NCBI RefSeq assembly: GCF_001422985.1
Contig: NZ_LMNL01000037.1
Span: 163,332 to 227,331, forward strand
Length of the DNA: 64,000 nt
DNA from: Methylobacterium sp. Leaf117
GTDB taxonomy: Bacteria > Pseudomonadota > Alphaproteobacteria > Rhizobiales > Beijerinckiaceae
Direction: 5' to 3'
This document shows, in pieces, positions 56,193-64,000 of this stretch (position 1 is its first letter; each line of letters begins with the position of its first letter). Both the position numbers and the translations under genes were made by a program. The notes beneath the pieces were generated by a model that saw nothing but the letters and a program-made list of their open reading frames with translations, was not told the origin of the DNA and searched no databases.

Positions 56193-57122
56193 TCACCGCA
56201 AGCGCCGCCGCCCCACCCGCTCCGCGATCGCGATGCCGCCGATGACGAGGGCGAGCGCCAGGCCCTCGTGCCAGCGGAACGGCTCCCCCACGAGCAGGAT
56301 GGCGAGCCCGGCCCCGAAGATCGGCACGAGGTTGACGAACAGGCCGGCCCGGTTCGGGCCGATCAGCTCGACGCCGCGCATGAAGGCGAGCTGCGCGAGG
56401 AGCGAGGGGCCGAGCGCCACGAACAGCACGATGGCCCAGCCCTTCGGCGTCGGCCAGATGGTGTGGCCGAGGGCCCATTCGGCGGCGAGCGGCGGCAGGG
56501 AGGTCACGAGGGCGGAGAGCGCCACCGCCGTGAAGAAGCTCAGGCCCGAGACCTTGGGCCTCCCGGCGAGCGCCACGGTGTAGCCGGCATAGAGCAGGCA
56601 GGCGAAAAGCATCAGCACGTCGCCCCGGTTGAACGCGAAGGTCGCCAGCACCCGCCAGTCGCCGTGGGTGGCCGCCACCACGGCGCCCGCCAGGGTGACG
56701 GCGACGCCGAGGACCTGTGCACCCGTCACCGTCACCCGGTGGACGCCGTAATTGATGAGGATGACCAGGACGGGGATCGCCCCCTGGAACAGGGCGATGT
56801 TGATACCGGTGGTGAACAGGCCGGCGGCGTAGAACAGGCTGGCATAGAGGGTGTAGCCGCAGGCCCCCATCAGCAGCACGGAACGCCAGTGGGGTTTGAG
56901 CTGGCCCCACTCCGCCTTGAGCCCGGCCCGGGCCGGCAACGCCAGGGCGAGGCAGGCGAAGGCCCAGCGCAGGCAGGTGAGCACCTGGGGCGAGACCTCG
57001 CCGGCCGCCCACTTGCTCGCCACCACGTTGCCACCCCAGAGCAGCATCGTGAACACGAGGAGCGGGTAGGCCGTGGCCGCGGGCTCGGCCGCGCGTCCGG
57101 CGGGCGTCTCCGGGACGCACAT
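56193..57122 (-). CDS. EamA/DMT superfamily permease
   Basis: A ten-helix inner-membrane exporter of metabolites, 309 aa, with two EamA repeats. Typical segments are LLVFTMLLWGGNVVASKWAA near the start, FQGAIPVLVILINYGVHR, and the conserved second-half GPNRAGLFVNLVPIFGAGLA with LLVGEPFRWHEGLALALVIG. I start at ATG 57122 (MCVPETPAGRAAE). The substrate is unknown. Confidence 0.88.
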   Translation of the reverse strand: MCVPETPAGRAAEPAATAYPLLVFTMLLWGGNVVASKWAAGEVSPQVLTCLRWAFACLALALPARAGLKAEWGQLKPHWRSVLLMGACGYTLYASLFYAAGLFTTGINIALFQGAIPVLVILINYGVHRVTVTGAQVLGVAVTLAGAVVAATHGDWRVLATFAFNRGDVLMLFACLLYAGYTVALAGRPKVSGLSFFTAVALSALVTSLPPLAAEWALGHTIWPTPKGWAIVLFVALGPSLLAQLAFMRGVELIGPNRAGLFVNLVPIFGAGLAILLVGEPFRWHEGLALALVIGGIAIAERVGRRRLR

Positions 57123-57519
57123 GGGGCGGATCTCCCTGGGCTCGACCGGGCTCACGGCCGGCGACCGGGGGATAGCCCGCCCCGCCGCGCGGGGACAGGC
57201 CGTCCGGCGCAACGCCGCCATCGAAATCCGTCCGCGGCCGCCGCCCATTGATCAACAGGGGCCACAGCCGGAGCCAAGCGAGAAACCGGGGCCAAGCGAG
57301 AAACCGGAGCCAAGCGAGAAACCGGGGCCAGGCGAGAAACCGGGGCCAGGCGAGAAACCGGGGCCAGGCGAGAAACCGCAGCCAAGCGAGAAACCGCGCC
57401 CGAACCCATCCCCCGGTATCGATCGGCAGGCCGATTCCCTCTGCGGGTGAACACCGTTATGCCGGGCGGAACACAGCGGCGATACGACCGCGGATCAAGG
57501 GGGGAGGGCGAGACATCCG
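57123..57519. other. Divergent gap with the largest tandem repeat
   Basis: These 397 bases lie between the DMT permease and the efflux adaptor. They contain seven copies of an 18-bp repeat at 57268-57393. No gene is supported, although repeat-driven open frames cross the area in several frames. Confidence 0.55.
57268..57393. repeat. 18-bp tandem repeat, 7 copies
   Basis: Units begin at 57268, 57286, 57304, 57322, 57340, 57358 and 57376, with consensus CCGGGGCCAAGCGAGAAA. Variation (GGAG/GGGG/GCAG and AAGCG/AGGCG) is clustered: units 4-6 share the AGGCG form, as expected from local duplication. Confidence 0.95.
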
Positions 57520-58599
57520 GTGACGTGGCGATCCCTCCTCCTCGTCGGCGTCCTGGCGGTCGGTCTCGGCGGCCTCGCCGTGTCGCCGCAGGGCGCCCTC
57601 CTCCTCGGCGAGCTGCGCGAGCGTCTCGAAGCCCTCCAGGCCCGCCCCGGGCCGGAGAAGCCCACGCACCTGCCGGCCCAGCGCACCGCCGTGGAGGAGG
57701 GCCGCACCGTGGTGCGCCTCTCGGCCGCCGAGCGCGCCCGCATCGGCCTCGTCACCGAGGCCCGTCCCCTGGCCGCCCACCGGGAGGAGTTGCAGGCCTA
57801 TGGCAGCGTCCTCGACCTCGCCCGGGTCACCGACCTGACCAATGCCTATGCCAGCGCCCGGGCCGCGCTCCAGACCGCCCAGGCCCGTGCGGACGTCTCG
57901 CGCAGCGCCCTGCAGCGCGCCAGGACCCTTGGCCCCTATGCCACCACCGTGCAGGTCGAGGCGGCCGGGGGCACCGCCCAGACCGACCAGGCGGCGCTGG
58001 CGGCCGCGGAATCGCAGGTGCGCACCCTCTCGGCCACCGCCCAGCAGGAATGGGGACCGGTGATCGGCCGGGCCATCGTCGAGCGCTCGGCCATCGTCAC
58101 CCGGCTGATCGAGCGGACCGACTTCCTGGTCCAGGTCACCCTGCCGCCGGGGGAGTCGCTGAAGGGGCCGCCGGCCGCGGCCTTCGCCGAGGTGCCGCCC
58201 CAGAGCGCCCGGGTGGCCCTGGCCTACGTCTCGCCCGCCACCCGCACGGACCCGCGCATCCAGGGCCTGAGTTTCTTCTACACCGTGCCGGGCGACAGCG
58301 GCTTCCTGCCCGGCATGAGCATGCTGGCCTTCCTGGCGGCCGACCGCAGCGTCACGGGCCTGAGCGTGCCCGAGGACGCGGTGGTGCATTGGCAGGGGGC
58401 GGCCTGGATCTACCGGGCGGTCGGCCCCGACGCCTTCGCCCGCCACCGGCTGAAGGCCGACACGCCGATGTCGGCCGACGCCTACGTGGTGGAGGATCTG
58501 CCCGGCGGCACCGAGATCGTGCTCTCGGGGGCGCAGGCGCTCCTGTCCGAGGAGATGAAGAGCCAGCTCCAGGTCTCGGGCGGTGTCGATGACGATTGA
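57520..58599 (+). CDS. RND efflux periplasmic adaptor (membrane fusion protein), reduced form
   Basis: A 359-aa exported protein with an N-terminal hydrophobic anchor (SLLLVGVLAVGLGGLAVSP) that should link the RND pump to an outer-membrane channel. A coiled-coil hairpin region follows (ASARAALQTAQARADVSRSA, AALAAAESQVRTLSA), then beta-barrel and C-terminal segments (SFFYTVPGDSGFLPGMSMLA, VPEDAVVHWQGAAWIYRAV). The usual lipoyl half-motif before the hairpin is hard to see. The start is GTG 57520 behind GGGGAGGGCG. It overlaps the next gene by 17 bases. Confidence 0.82.
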   Translation: MTWRSLLLVGVLAVGLGGLAVSPQGALLLGELRERLEALQARPGPEKPTHLPAQRTAVEEGRTVVRLSAAERARIGLVTEARPLAAHREELQAYGSVLDLARVTDLTNAYASARAALQTAQARADVSRSALQRARTLGPYATTVQVEAAGGTAQTDQAALAAAESQVRTLSATAQQEWGPVIGRAIVERSAIVTRLIERTDFLVQVTLPPGESLKGPPAAAFAEVPPQSARVALAYVSPATRTDPRIQGLSFFYTVPGDSGFLPGMSMLAFLAADRSVTGLSVPEDAVVHWQGAAWIYRAVGPDAFARHRLKADTPMSADAYVVEDLPGGTEIVLSGAQALLSEEMKSQLQVSGGVDDD

Positions 58600-61500
58600 G
58601 GCGCCGGGTTCCGGCCCCGAAGGACCCCGCGGCCCCCAGGCGGCGCTGGTCGCCTTCGCGGTGCGCTTTCGCGGCATCGTCCTGGCGCTCAGCCTGGCGC
58701 TGGCCGCCTACGGCTTCGTGGTGCTGGCGGATGCCCAGTACGACGTCTTCCCGGAATTCGCGCCCCCCTCCGTGGTGATCCAGACCGAGGCCCCCGGCCT
58801 CAACCCCGAGCAGGTCGAGGTGCTGGTGACCCAGCCGGTGGAAGTGGCGGTCAACGGCCTGCCGGGGGTGGTCTCCCTGCGCTCGAGTTCGATCCAGGGG
58901 CTGTCGGTGATCACCGTGACCTTCGGGGCCGGCAGCGACGTCTATCGGGTGCGCCAGCTCGTCACCGAGCGGCTGACCGCCCTGGCCGGCCGCCTGCCGC
59001 AAGGGGTGCTGCCGCCGGCGATGACGGCGCTCACCTCCGCCACCAGCACGGTGCTGCTGGTCGGCCTGACCACGCAGACGCGCTCCGACATGGACCTCCG
59101 GACGCTCGCCGACTGGACGGTCCGCCTGCGCCTGCTCGCCGTGCCGGGCGTCAGCCAAGTCTCGGTCTACGGCGGTGCGGTGCGCTCGCTGCAGGTGCAG
59201 ATCCGCCCGAACGACCTCGTGCGCTTCAACATCGGGGTCAATGACGTGCTCGCCGCCGCGCGCAAGGCCACGGGCGTGCGCGGCGCCGGCTTCGTCGATA
59301 CCCCGAACCAGCGCATCGCCCTCCAGACCGACGGCCAGTCGCTGAGCCCCGAGGCGGTCTCCCGCACCGTGCTGATCAACGAGGGCGGGGCCAGCGTGAC
59401 CCTGGCCGACGTCGCCACCGTGGTCGCCACCGGCGAGCCGGCGATCTCCGCCGCCCTGGTCGACGGCCGGCCCGGCGTGCTCCTCATGGTGGGCGCTCAG
59501 TACGGCGCCAACACCCGGGCGGTCACCGCCCGGGTCGAGGCGGCCCTGGAGGACCTGCGCCCTTCCCTGGCGCGCGACGGCGTGACCCTGCACGCCGACC
59601 TGTTCCGCCCGGCCAACTTCATCGCCATCGCCAACGGCAACGTGCTCCAGGCCCTCGGGCTCGGCGGCATCCTGGTGGTCGTGGTGCTGTTCGTCTTCCT
59701 GTACGACTGGCGCACCGCCGTGATCTCGGCGCTGGCGATCCCGCTCTCGCTCATCGCCGCCGTGGTGGCGCTCCAGGCGCTCGGCGAGAGCCTCAACACC
59801 ATGACGCTGGGCGGTCTCGCCATCGCCATCGGCGAGGTGGTGGACGACGCGGTGATCGGCGTCGAGAACGTGGTCCGGCGCCTGCGCGAGAACCGCCGCC
59901 TCGGCGGCCCGCGGCCCGAGGGGAGGGTGGTCCTCGACGCCATCCTGGAGGTGCGTACGGCGGTCGCTTACGCCACCATCGCGGTGCTGCTGGTGTTCCT
60001 GCCGGTGCTCGCGCTCTCCGGCATCGCCGGCCGGCTGTTCGGCCCCCTGAGCCTCGCCTACATCCTCGCGGTGGTGGCCTCGCTCGCCGTTGCCCTCACG
60101 GTGACCCCGGCGCTGGCGATGGGCTTGCTCACCGGGCGCCGCGAGGCCGATACGCGCGATCCGCCGGTGATGCGCGTCGCGCGGCGCAGCTATGCCCGCG
60201 TGCTGACCCGGATCGACCGCTTCCCGCGCCTCGTCATCGCCTGCGGCCTCCTCGTCACCCTGTCGGGCGCCGCGGTCGTGCCGTTCTTCGGCTCGACCTT
60301 CCTGCCCGATCTCAAGGAGGGCCACCTGATCCTGCACCTGGCGGCCGCACCCGGCACCGCGCTGCAGGAATCCATGCGGCTCGGCAGCCGCATCACCGCC
60401 GAACTGAAGGCGATCCCGGGCATCCGGGCGGTGGCGTCGCAGATCGGTCGGGCCGAAGCCGGCCAGGACACCGCCGGCACCCATTACAGCGAGATCCACA
60501 TCGACCTCGAACCCGGCCTCGACGGGGCGGGGCAGGGGGCGGCCGAGGCCCGCATCCGGGCCGTGATGGCGGGCTTTCCCGGCGCCGCCTTCTCGCTCAA
60601 GACCTTCCTCACCGAGCGCATCGAGGAAACGGTCTCGGGCTTCACCGCCCCGGTGGTGATCAACGTCTTCGGAAACGATCTCGGGGCGATCGAGACGGCC
60701 GCCCGCGACATCGCCCGCGAACTCACCGAGGTGCGGGGCGCGGCGGATATCCAGCAGAGTTCTCCCGCCGGCCTCCCCCAGGTCAATGTCGGCCTGCGGC
60801 CCAACGACCTGCGCCACTGGGGGCTCTCGGCCGTCGAGGTGATGGAGGTGGTGCGCACCGCCTACCAGGGCGACATCGTCGGCCAGACCTATGCGGGCAA
60901 CGCGGTGTTCAACGTCCTGGTCATCCTCGATTCGGCCACGCGCGGACGGCTCTCGTCCTTGAGCGACCTGCCCTTGCGCGGCTCCGGCGGCCGGGTGGTG
61001 CGCCTCGCCCAGGTGGCGGACATCTACGAGACCTCCGGTCGCTACCAGGTGCAGCATGAGGGCGCGCAGCGGGTCCAGGCGGTCACCGCCAACGTCACGG
61101 GCCGCGACGTCGCCGGCTTCGTCGCGGATGCCAAGCGCAAGATCGCCCGCGAGGTGGCCCTGCCCCCCGGCACCTACGTGAGCTTCGCCGGCTCGGCCGA
61201 GGCGCAGGCGCGGGCCAGGCGCGACCTCCTGGTCTATTCGGGGCTGGCCGGCCTCGGCATCGTGCTGCTGCTGGCCATCGTCACGGGAAGCCTGCGCAAC
61301 CTGATGCTGGTGCTGGTCAACCTGCCCTTTGCCTTCGTGGGCGGGGTGCTGGCCGTCTTCGCCACCGGCGCCGTCCTGTCGCTCGGCTCGATCGTCGGCT
61401 TCGTCACCCTGTTCGGGATCTCCCTGCGCAACACCATCATGATGATCGCCCATTACGAGCACCTCGTGGTGGAGGAGGGGCAGGCCTGGAATCGGGACAC

Positions 61501-61750
61501 CGCGGTGCTCGGGGCCGCCGACCGGATGGTGCCGATCCTGATGACGTCCCTGGTCACCGGCCTCGGCCTCCTGCCCCTGGCGCTGGGGGCCGGCGAGCCC
61601 GGCCGCGAGATCGAGGGTCCGATGGCCATCGTCATCCTCGGCGGCCTCGCCACCTCGACGGTGCTCAACCTCCTGATCCTGCCGACCTTGAGCTTACGCT
61701 TCGCGCGCTTCGGCACGGCGCGGGGCAGGGCGCTCGAACCGGTTGCCTGA
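58583..61750 (+). CDS. CusA/CzcA-type RND efflux transporter
   Basis: An inner-membrane proton-driven trimeric pump of 1055 aa with 12 helices and two large periplasmic loops. The first helix region is FRGIVLALSLALAAYGFVVL, followed by DVFPEFAPPSVVIQTEAPGL as in heavy-metal RND pumps. Helix 4 carries GEVVDDAVIGVENVVRRLR. The usual DFGxxVDG motif of CzcA reads GEVVDDA here, and no clear methionine metal relay stands out, so the substrate could be a metal or something else. Start is GTG 58583; ATG 58589 is possible. No outer-membrane channel gene lies in the window. Confidence 0.9.
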   Translation: MSMTIEAPGSGPEGPRGPQAALVAFAVRFRGIVLALSLALAAYGFVVLADAQYDVFPEFAPPSVVIQTEAPGLNPEQVEVLVTQPVEVAVNGLPGVVSLRSSSIQGLSVITVTFGAGSDVYRVRQLVTERLTALAGRLPQGVLPPAMTALTSATSTVLLVGLTTQTRSDMDLRTLADWTVRLRLLAVPGVSQVSVYGGAVRSLQVQIRPNDLVRFNIGVNDVLAAARKATGVRGAGFVDTPNQRIALQTDGQSLSPEAVSRTVLINEGGASVTLADVATVVATGEPAISAALVDGRPGVLLMVGAQYGANTRAVTARVEAALEDLRPSLARDGVTLHADLFRPANFIAIANGNVLQALGLGGILVVVVLFVFLYDWRTAVISALAIPLSLIAAVVALQALGESLNTMTLGGLAIAIGEVVDDAVIGVENVVRRLRENRRLGGPRPEGRVVLDAILEVRTAVAYATIAVLLVFLPVLALSGIAGRLFGPLSLAYILAVVASLAVALTVTPALAMGLLTGRREADTRDPPVMRVARRSYARVLTRIDRFPRLVIACGLLVTLSGAAVVPFFGSTFLPDLKEGHLILHLAAAPGTALQESMRLGSRITAELKAIPGIRAVASQIGRAEAGQDTAGTHYSEIHIDLEPGLDGAGQGAAEARIRAVMAGFPGAAFSLKTFLTERIEETVSGFTAPVVINVFGNDLGAIETAARDIARELTEVRGAADIQQSSPAGLPQVNVGLRPNDLRHWGLSAVEVMEVVRTAYQGDIVGQTYAGNAVFNVLVILDSATRGRLSSLSDLPLRGSGGRVVRLAQVADIYETSGRYQVQHEGAQRVQAVTANVTGRDVAGFVADAKRKIAREVALPPGTYVSFAGSAEAQARARRDLLVYSGLAGLGIVLLLAIVTGSLRNLMLVLVNLPFAFVGGVLAVFATGAVLSLGSIVGFVTLFGISLRNTIMMIAHYEHLVVEEGQAWNRDTAVLGAADRMVPILMTSLVTGLGLLPLALGAGEPGREIEGPMAIVILGGLATSTVLNLLILPTLSLRFARFGTARGRALEPVA

Positions 61751-62159
61751 AACGCCCTCGCCCGGGGCGACCCGGACGGTACGGCGGCGTAGACCAGGGT
61801 GCCGGGACCAGGGCGCCGGATCTCGGACCGGACAGCGGCCGGATAACCGTCCCGGACCCGGGTTCAGAGCCTCGTTCCCGGCCCCATGAACGCTGTTCGC
61901 ATAAGATATATTATGGAACCTGCCCAGCGAGAATTAGGGCAGGGGGCTCGTGCTGACGAATGGTTCACCGCTTTCCGACACCCGGTCTTCACGCAATCTC
62001 GACACCGGCGATTCACGTCATCTGCAGATCACAGTCCGGCCGGTAGGATCTCGGGACTAAATCGCTGGCGGATGTCACAATTCCCCCTCATAATACATGA
62101 TACCGGACGCTATCCCGGCGGGTGCCCGTCCGAATCCATTCTCTTCCGAAGCGAACGCG
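61751..62159. other. Intergenic region before the SGNH hydrolase
   Basis: These 409 bases are partly AT-rich (61885-62100), likely the promoter zone of the next gene. They contain the inverted repeat CATAAGATATATTATG at 61900-61915 (arms CATAA/TTATG). Open frames here lack family features. Confidence 0.5.
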
Positions 62160-63038
62160 ATGCCGATTCCCGCACGCCCCTCCGCAGCCCTGACCCTGGC
62201 CCTGATGGCCCTCGGGTCCGTTGCGGTCGCCCTCGGACATCCGGCCCGGGCCGAGCCGGCTCCCGTCCCGAACGAACAGACCGATCCCGAGCGGGTGGCC
62301 CTGGTCCAGACGCCTGCAGCCGTCGCGCCGCCCATGACCGTGACGCGCGCGGCGATCCCGCGCCGGACCCTGGCCCGCCTCCCCCGTCTCGCCAGCCTCA
62401 TCGCCCAGGGCCAGCCCATCCGGATCGTGGCCTTCGGCTCCTCCTCGACCGAGGGCTCCGGCGCCTCCTCGCCGAGCACCACCTACCCGGCGCAGCTCCA
62501 GCGCGATCTCGAGGCCCGGCTGAGCGGGATGGGAGCCGCCCATTCCGCCGTCACGGTGCTCAACCGGGGCGTGGGCGGCGACGATTCGGAGGCCATGGCG
62601 CGCCGCCTGGAGCGCGACGTGCTCGCCGACAAGCCGGACCTCGTGATCTGGCAGACCGGCAGCAACGACCCGATGAGCGGCGTCAGTGTCGCGCGCTTCT
62701 CCGAACTGACCCGCGCCGGCATCCTGGCCATGCGCGCCACCGGCGCCGACGTGGTGCTGATGGACCAGCAATGGTGCAAGAAGCTCTCGACCACCGACGG
62801 GGCCGAGGCCTACGGCGTCGCCCTCCACGCCATCGCCACCGAGCTCAACGTGCCGGTGATCCGCCGCAATGCCCTGATGCGCGCCTGGGCCGCCCAGGGC
62901 CTGCTGACGCCGACTCAGATGATCGGCCCCGATGGTCTGCACATGACCGATGCGGGCTACGATCGCCTGGCCCAGGCCGCCACCGCGCAGATCCTCGTCA
63001 ATGCGGGCCTGCCGCAGGACGCGAGCACCCGGAACTGA
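62160..63038 (+). CDS. SGNH/GDSL-type hydrolase, exported
   Basis: A 292-aa secreted esterase-like protein. A signal peptide (SAALTLALMALGSVAVALGH, cleavage near ARA-E) is followed by the SGNH blocks: block I IVAFGSSSTEGSGASS, block II NRGVGGDDSE, block III WQTGSNDPMSG and block V DGLHMTDAGYDRLA with the catalytic Asp and His. The start ATG at 62160 gives MPIPARPSAALTL. Targets may be cell-wall O-acetyl groups, but this is inference. Confidence 0.87.
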   Translation: MPIPARPSAALTLALMALGSVAVALGHPARAEPAPVPNEQTDPERVALVQTPAAVAPPMTVTRAAIPRRTLARLPRLASLIAQGQPIRIVAFGSSSTEGSGASSPSTTYPAQLQRDLEARLSGMGAAHSAVTVLNRGVGGDDSEAMARRLERDVLADKPDLVIWQTGSNDPMSGVSVARFSELTRAGILAMRATGADVVLMDQQWCKKLSTTDGAEAYGVALHAIATELNVPVIRRNALMRAWAAQGLLTPTQMIGPDGLHMTDAGYDRLAQAATAQILVNAGLPQDASTRN

Positions 63039-63137
63039 GGGCGAGACCCCACCGCTACGGCCGAAGAGGCTTCGACAGGAAGTCAGGGCCGTCGTTGGGG
63101 GCAGGGAGGTGAGGCGTTCCCCCCTCCTCCCGGGCCC

Positions 63138-63962
63138 TCACAGGTCCAGCGTGACGCTCAACCCGTCATAGGCCGGCACCACGTCCGGCGGCAGCCTGGC
63201 GCTCAGCGTGGCGTAGTCGAGATCGGTGTGCAGGTTGGTCAGGATGGCGCGGCGCGGACGCACCCGCGCGATCAGCGCCAGGGCGTCCGAGACCGAGTAA
63301 TGCGTCGGATGCGGGGTCTCCCGCAGGGCGTCGATGATCAGCAGGTCGAGGCCGTGCAGCCGATCCTGCGCCGCCTCCGGCATCAGGCTGACATCGGGGG
63401 CGTAGGCCACCGGGCCGAAGCGGAATCCGAGCGCCGCCTCGTTGCCGTGCTCCAGGCCGAAGGGCAGGGCCGTCACCGCTCCGCCGGGGCCGTCCACCTG
63501 CATCGCCTCCCCGTCCGCCAGGTCGTTTATGTCGAGGATCGGCGGGTACTCGCTGCCGGGCGGGGTCTCGAAGCAATAGCCGAAGCGCGCCTCCAGCAGG
63601 CTCCGGGTCCGGGCATCGGCGAAGACCGGAATGCGCCGGCGCATATGGATCACGAGGGCGCGCACGTCGTCGATGCCGTGGGTGTGGTCGGCATGCGCAT
63701 GGGTGAAGAGGATCGCGTCGAGGCGCTGGACCGCCCGCCCCAGCAGCTGCTCGCGCAGGTCGGGGGAGGTGTCGACCAGGAGGGTGGTGGCCGCGTCGCT
63801 CCTGGTCGCATCGCGCCCGTCTCTATGCCGCTCGACCAGGATCGAGCAGCGACGGCGCCGGTTCCTCGGCTCGCCCGGATCGCAGGCCCCCCAGCCGTAG
63901 CCGACGCGAGGCACGCCGCCCGACGAACCGCAGCCGAGGATCGTCACCGTCAATGAACCCAT
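63138..63962 (-). CDS. MBL-fold metallo-hydrolase, PhnP-like phosphodiesterase
   Basis: A 274-aa cytosolic metallo-beta-lactamase-fold enzyme. The motif THAHADHTHGIDD supplies the dinuclear metal ligands, with further ligands in LEHGNEAALGFRFG, VSLMPEAA and LTNLHTDLDY. The N-terminus (VTILGCGSSGGVPRVGYGWG, CSILVERH) matches the phosphoribosyl cyclic phosphodiesterase group. In Rhizobiales it often follows tatD, which would lie beyond the window edge. It converges with the SGNH gene. Confidence 0.9.
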   Translation of the reverse strand: MGSLTVTILGCGSSGGVPRVGYGWGACDPGEPRNRRRRCSILVERHRDGRDATRSDAATTLLVDTSPDLREQLLGRAVQRLDAILFTHAHADHTHGIDDVRALVIHMRRRIPVFADARTRSLLEARFGYCFETPPGSEYPPILDINDLADGEAMQVDGPGGAVTALPFGLEHGNEAALGFRFGPVAYAPDVSLMPEAAQDRLHGLDLLIIDALRETPHPTHYSVSDALALIARVRPRRAILTNLHTDLDYATLSARLPPDVVPAYDGLSVTLDL

Positions 63963-64000
63963 CCGCCCCTCCGTGCCCGTTGGTATCGGAGGCGGGCAGG

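Noticed and set aside
57268..57393. Possible CRISPR array
   Set aside because: The repeats are contiguous 18-mers with no spacers, and no cas genes are present.
58352..61462. 1036-codon open frame on the minus strand across the RND pump gene
   Set aside because: It is antisense to the recognised pump. High GC suppresses stop codons on the opposite strand, and the translation is His/Asp/Arg-rich with no domain.
61886..63112. 408-codon plus-strand frame overlapping the SGNH hydrolase
   Set aside because: Different frame from the recognised hydrolase, with Arg/Pro/Asp-rich sequence and no motif.
63963..64000. Possible tatD 3' end
   Set aside because: Only 38 bases are left, and no frame gives recognisable TatD residues. 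tatD is expected from family context only.

Overview
The window is very GC-rich (roughly 70% by eye), densely packed chromosomal DNA from an alphaproteobacterium of the Rhizobiales. Gene content and order (argD-argF-hslO; patatin-hisI-folE; IscU-like-yidD near thrS; aspS-rnd; DUF3297; an oxalate/formate antiporter; MauE-type proteins; PAS_5 and PilZ proteins) fit Methylobacterium/Methylorubrum best. That genus call is inference from recognised families, not from a database search. Almost everything is housekeeping. I saw no rRNA, tRNA, insertion sequence, prophage or CRISPR array.

Layout. 1-5.3 kb: an FtsK-type DNA translocase, cut by the window edge and apparently frameshifted, then glutamine-dependent NAD synthetase. 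5.6-14 kb: small stress, redox and metal functions (PilZ, HIT hydrolase, glutaredoxin-MauE fusion, cation diffusion facilitator, glutathione peroxidase, M20 amidohydrolase, COG3146 acyltransferase, glycerophosphodiesterase, RidA). 14-24 kb: arginine synthesis (argD, argF, and a separate apaG-argE-speG group), Hsp33, a secreted repeat protein, dCTP deaminase and methionine aminopeptidase. 24-32 kb: oxalate/formate antiporter with three hairpins behind it, small membrane proteins, pgl-gnd and malic enzyme. 32-34 kb: a lower-GC island with a candidate RecB-like nuclease toxin and a 4-bp-overlapping partner gene. 34-44 kb: aspS, RNase D, ErpA, Dgt and signalling proteins. 44-53 kb: rhomboid, CBS, patatin, hisI, folE, IscU-like, YidD, a 2HCT transporter and thrS. 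53-64 kb: secreted hypotheticals, two flavoproteins, an orphan antitoxin, a DMT exporter, an RND efflux pair, an SGNH hydrolase and an MBL-fold phosphodiesterase.

The most unusual feature is a scatter of short, locus-specific tandem repeats (units of 7, 12, 13, 15, 18, 20 and 21 bp, 2-7 copies). They lie in intergenic gaps and, when the unit is a multiple of three, inside coding sequences (ftsK, dgt, patatin, a secreted protein, possibly the argF 5' end). Each locus has its own unit sequence, so they are not copies of one mobile repeat. Other points of interest are the toxin/partner pair, the ftsK frameshift, three consecutive perfect hairpins after oxlT, a promoter-plus-hairpin leader before argD, and a secreted protein with three copies of a 24-residue motif.
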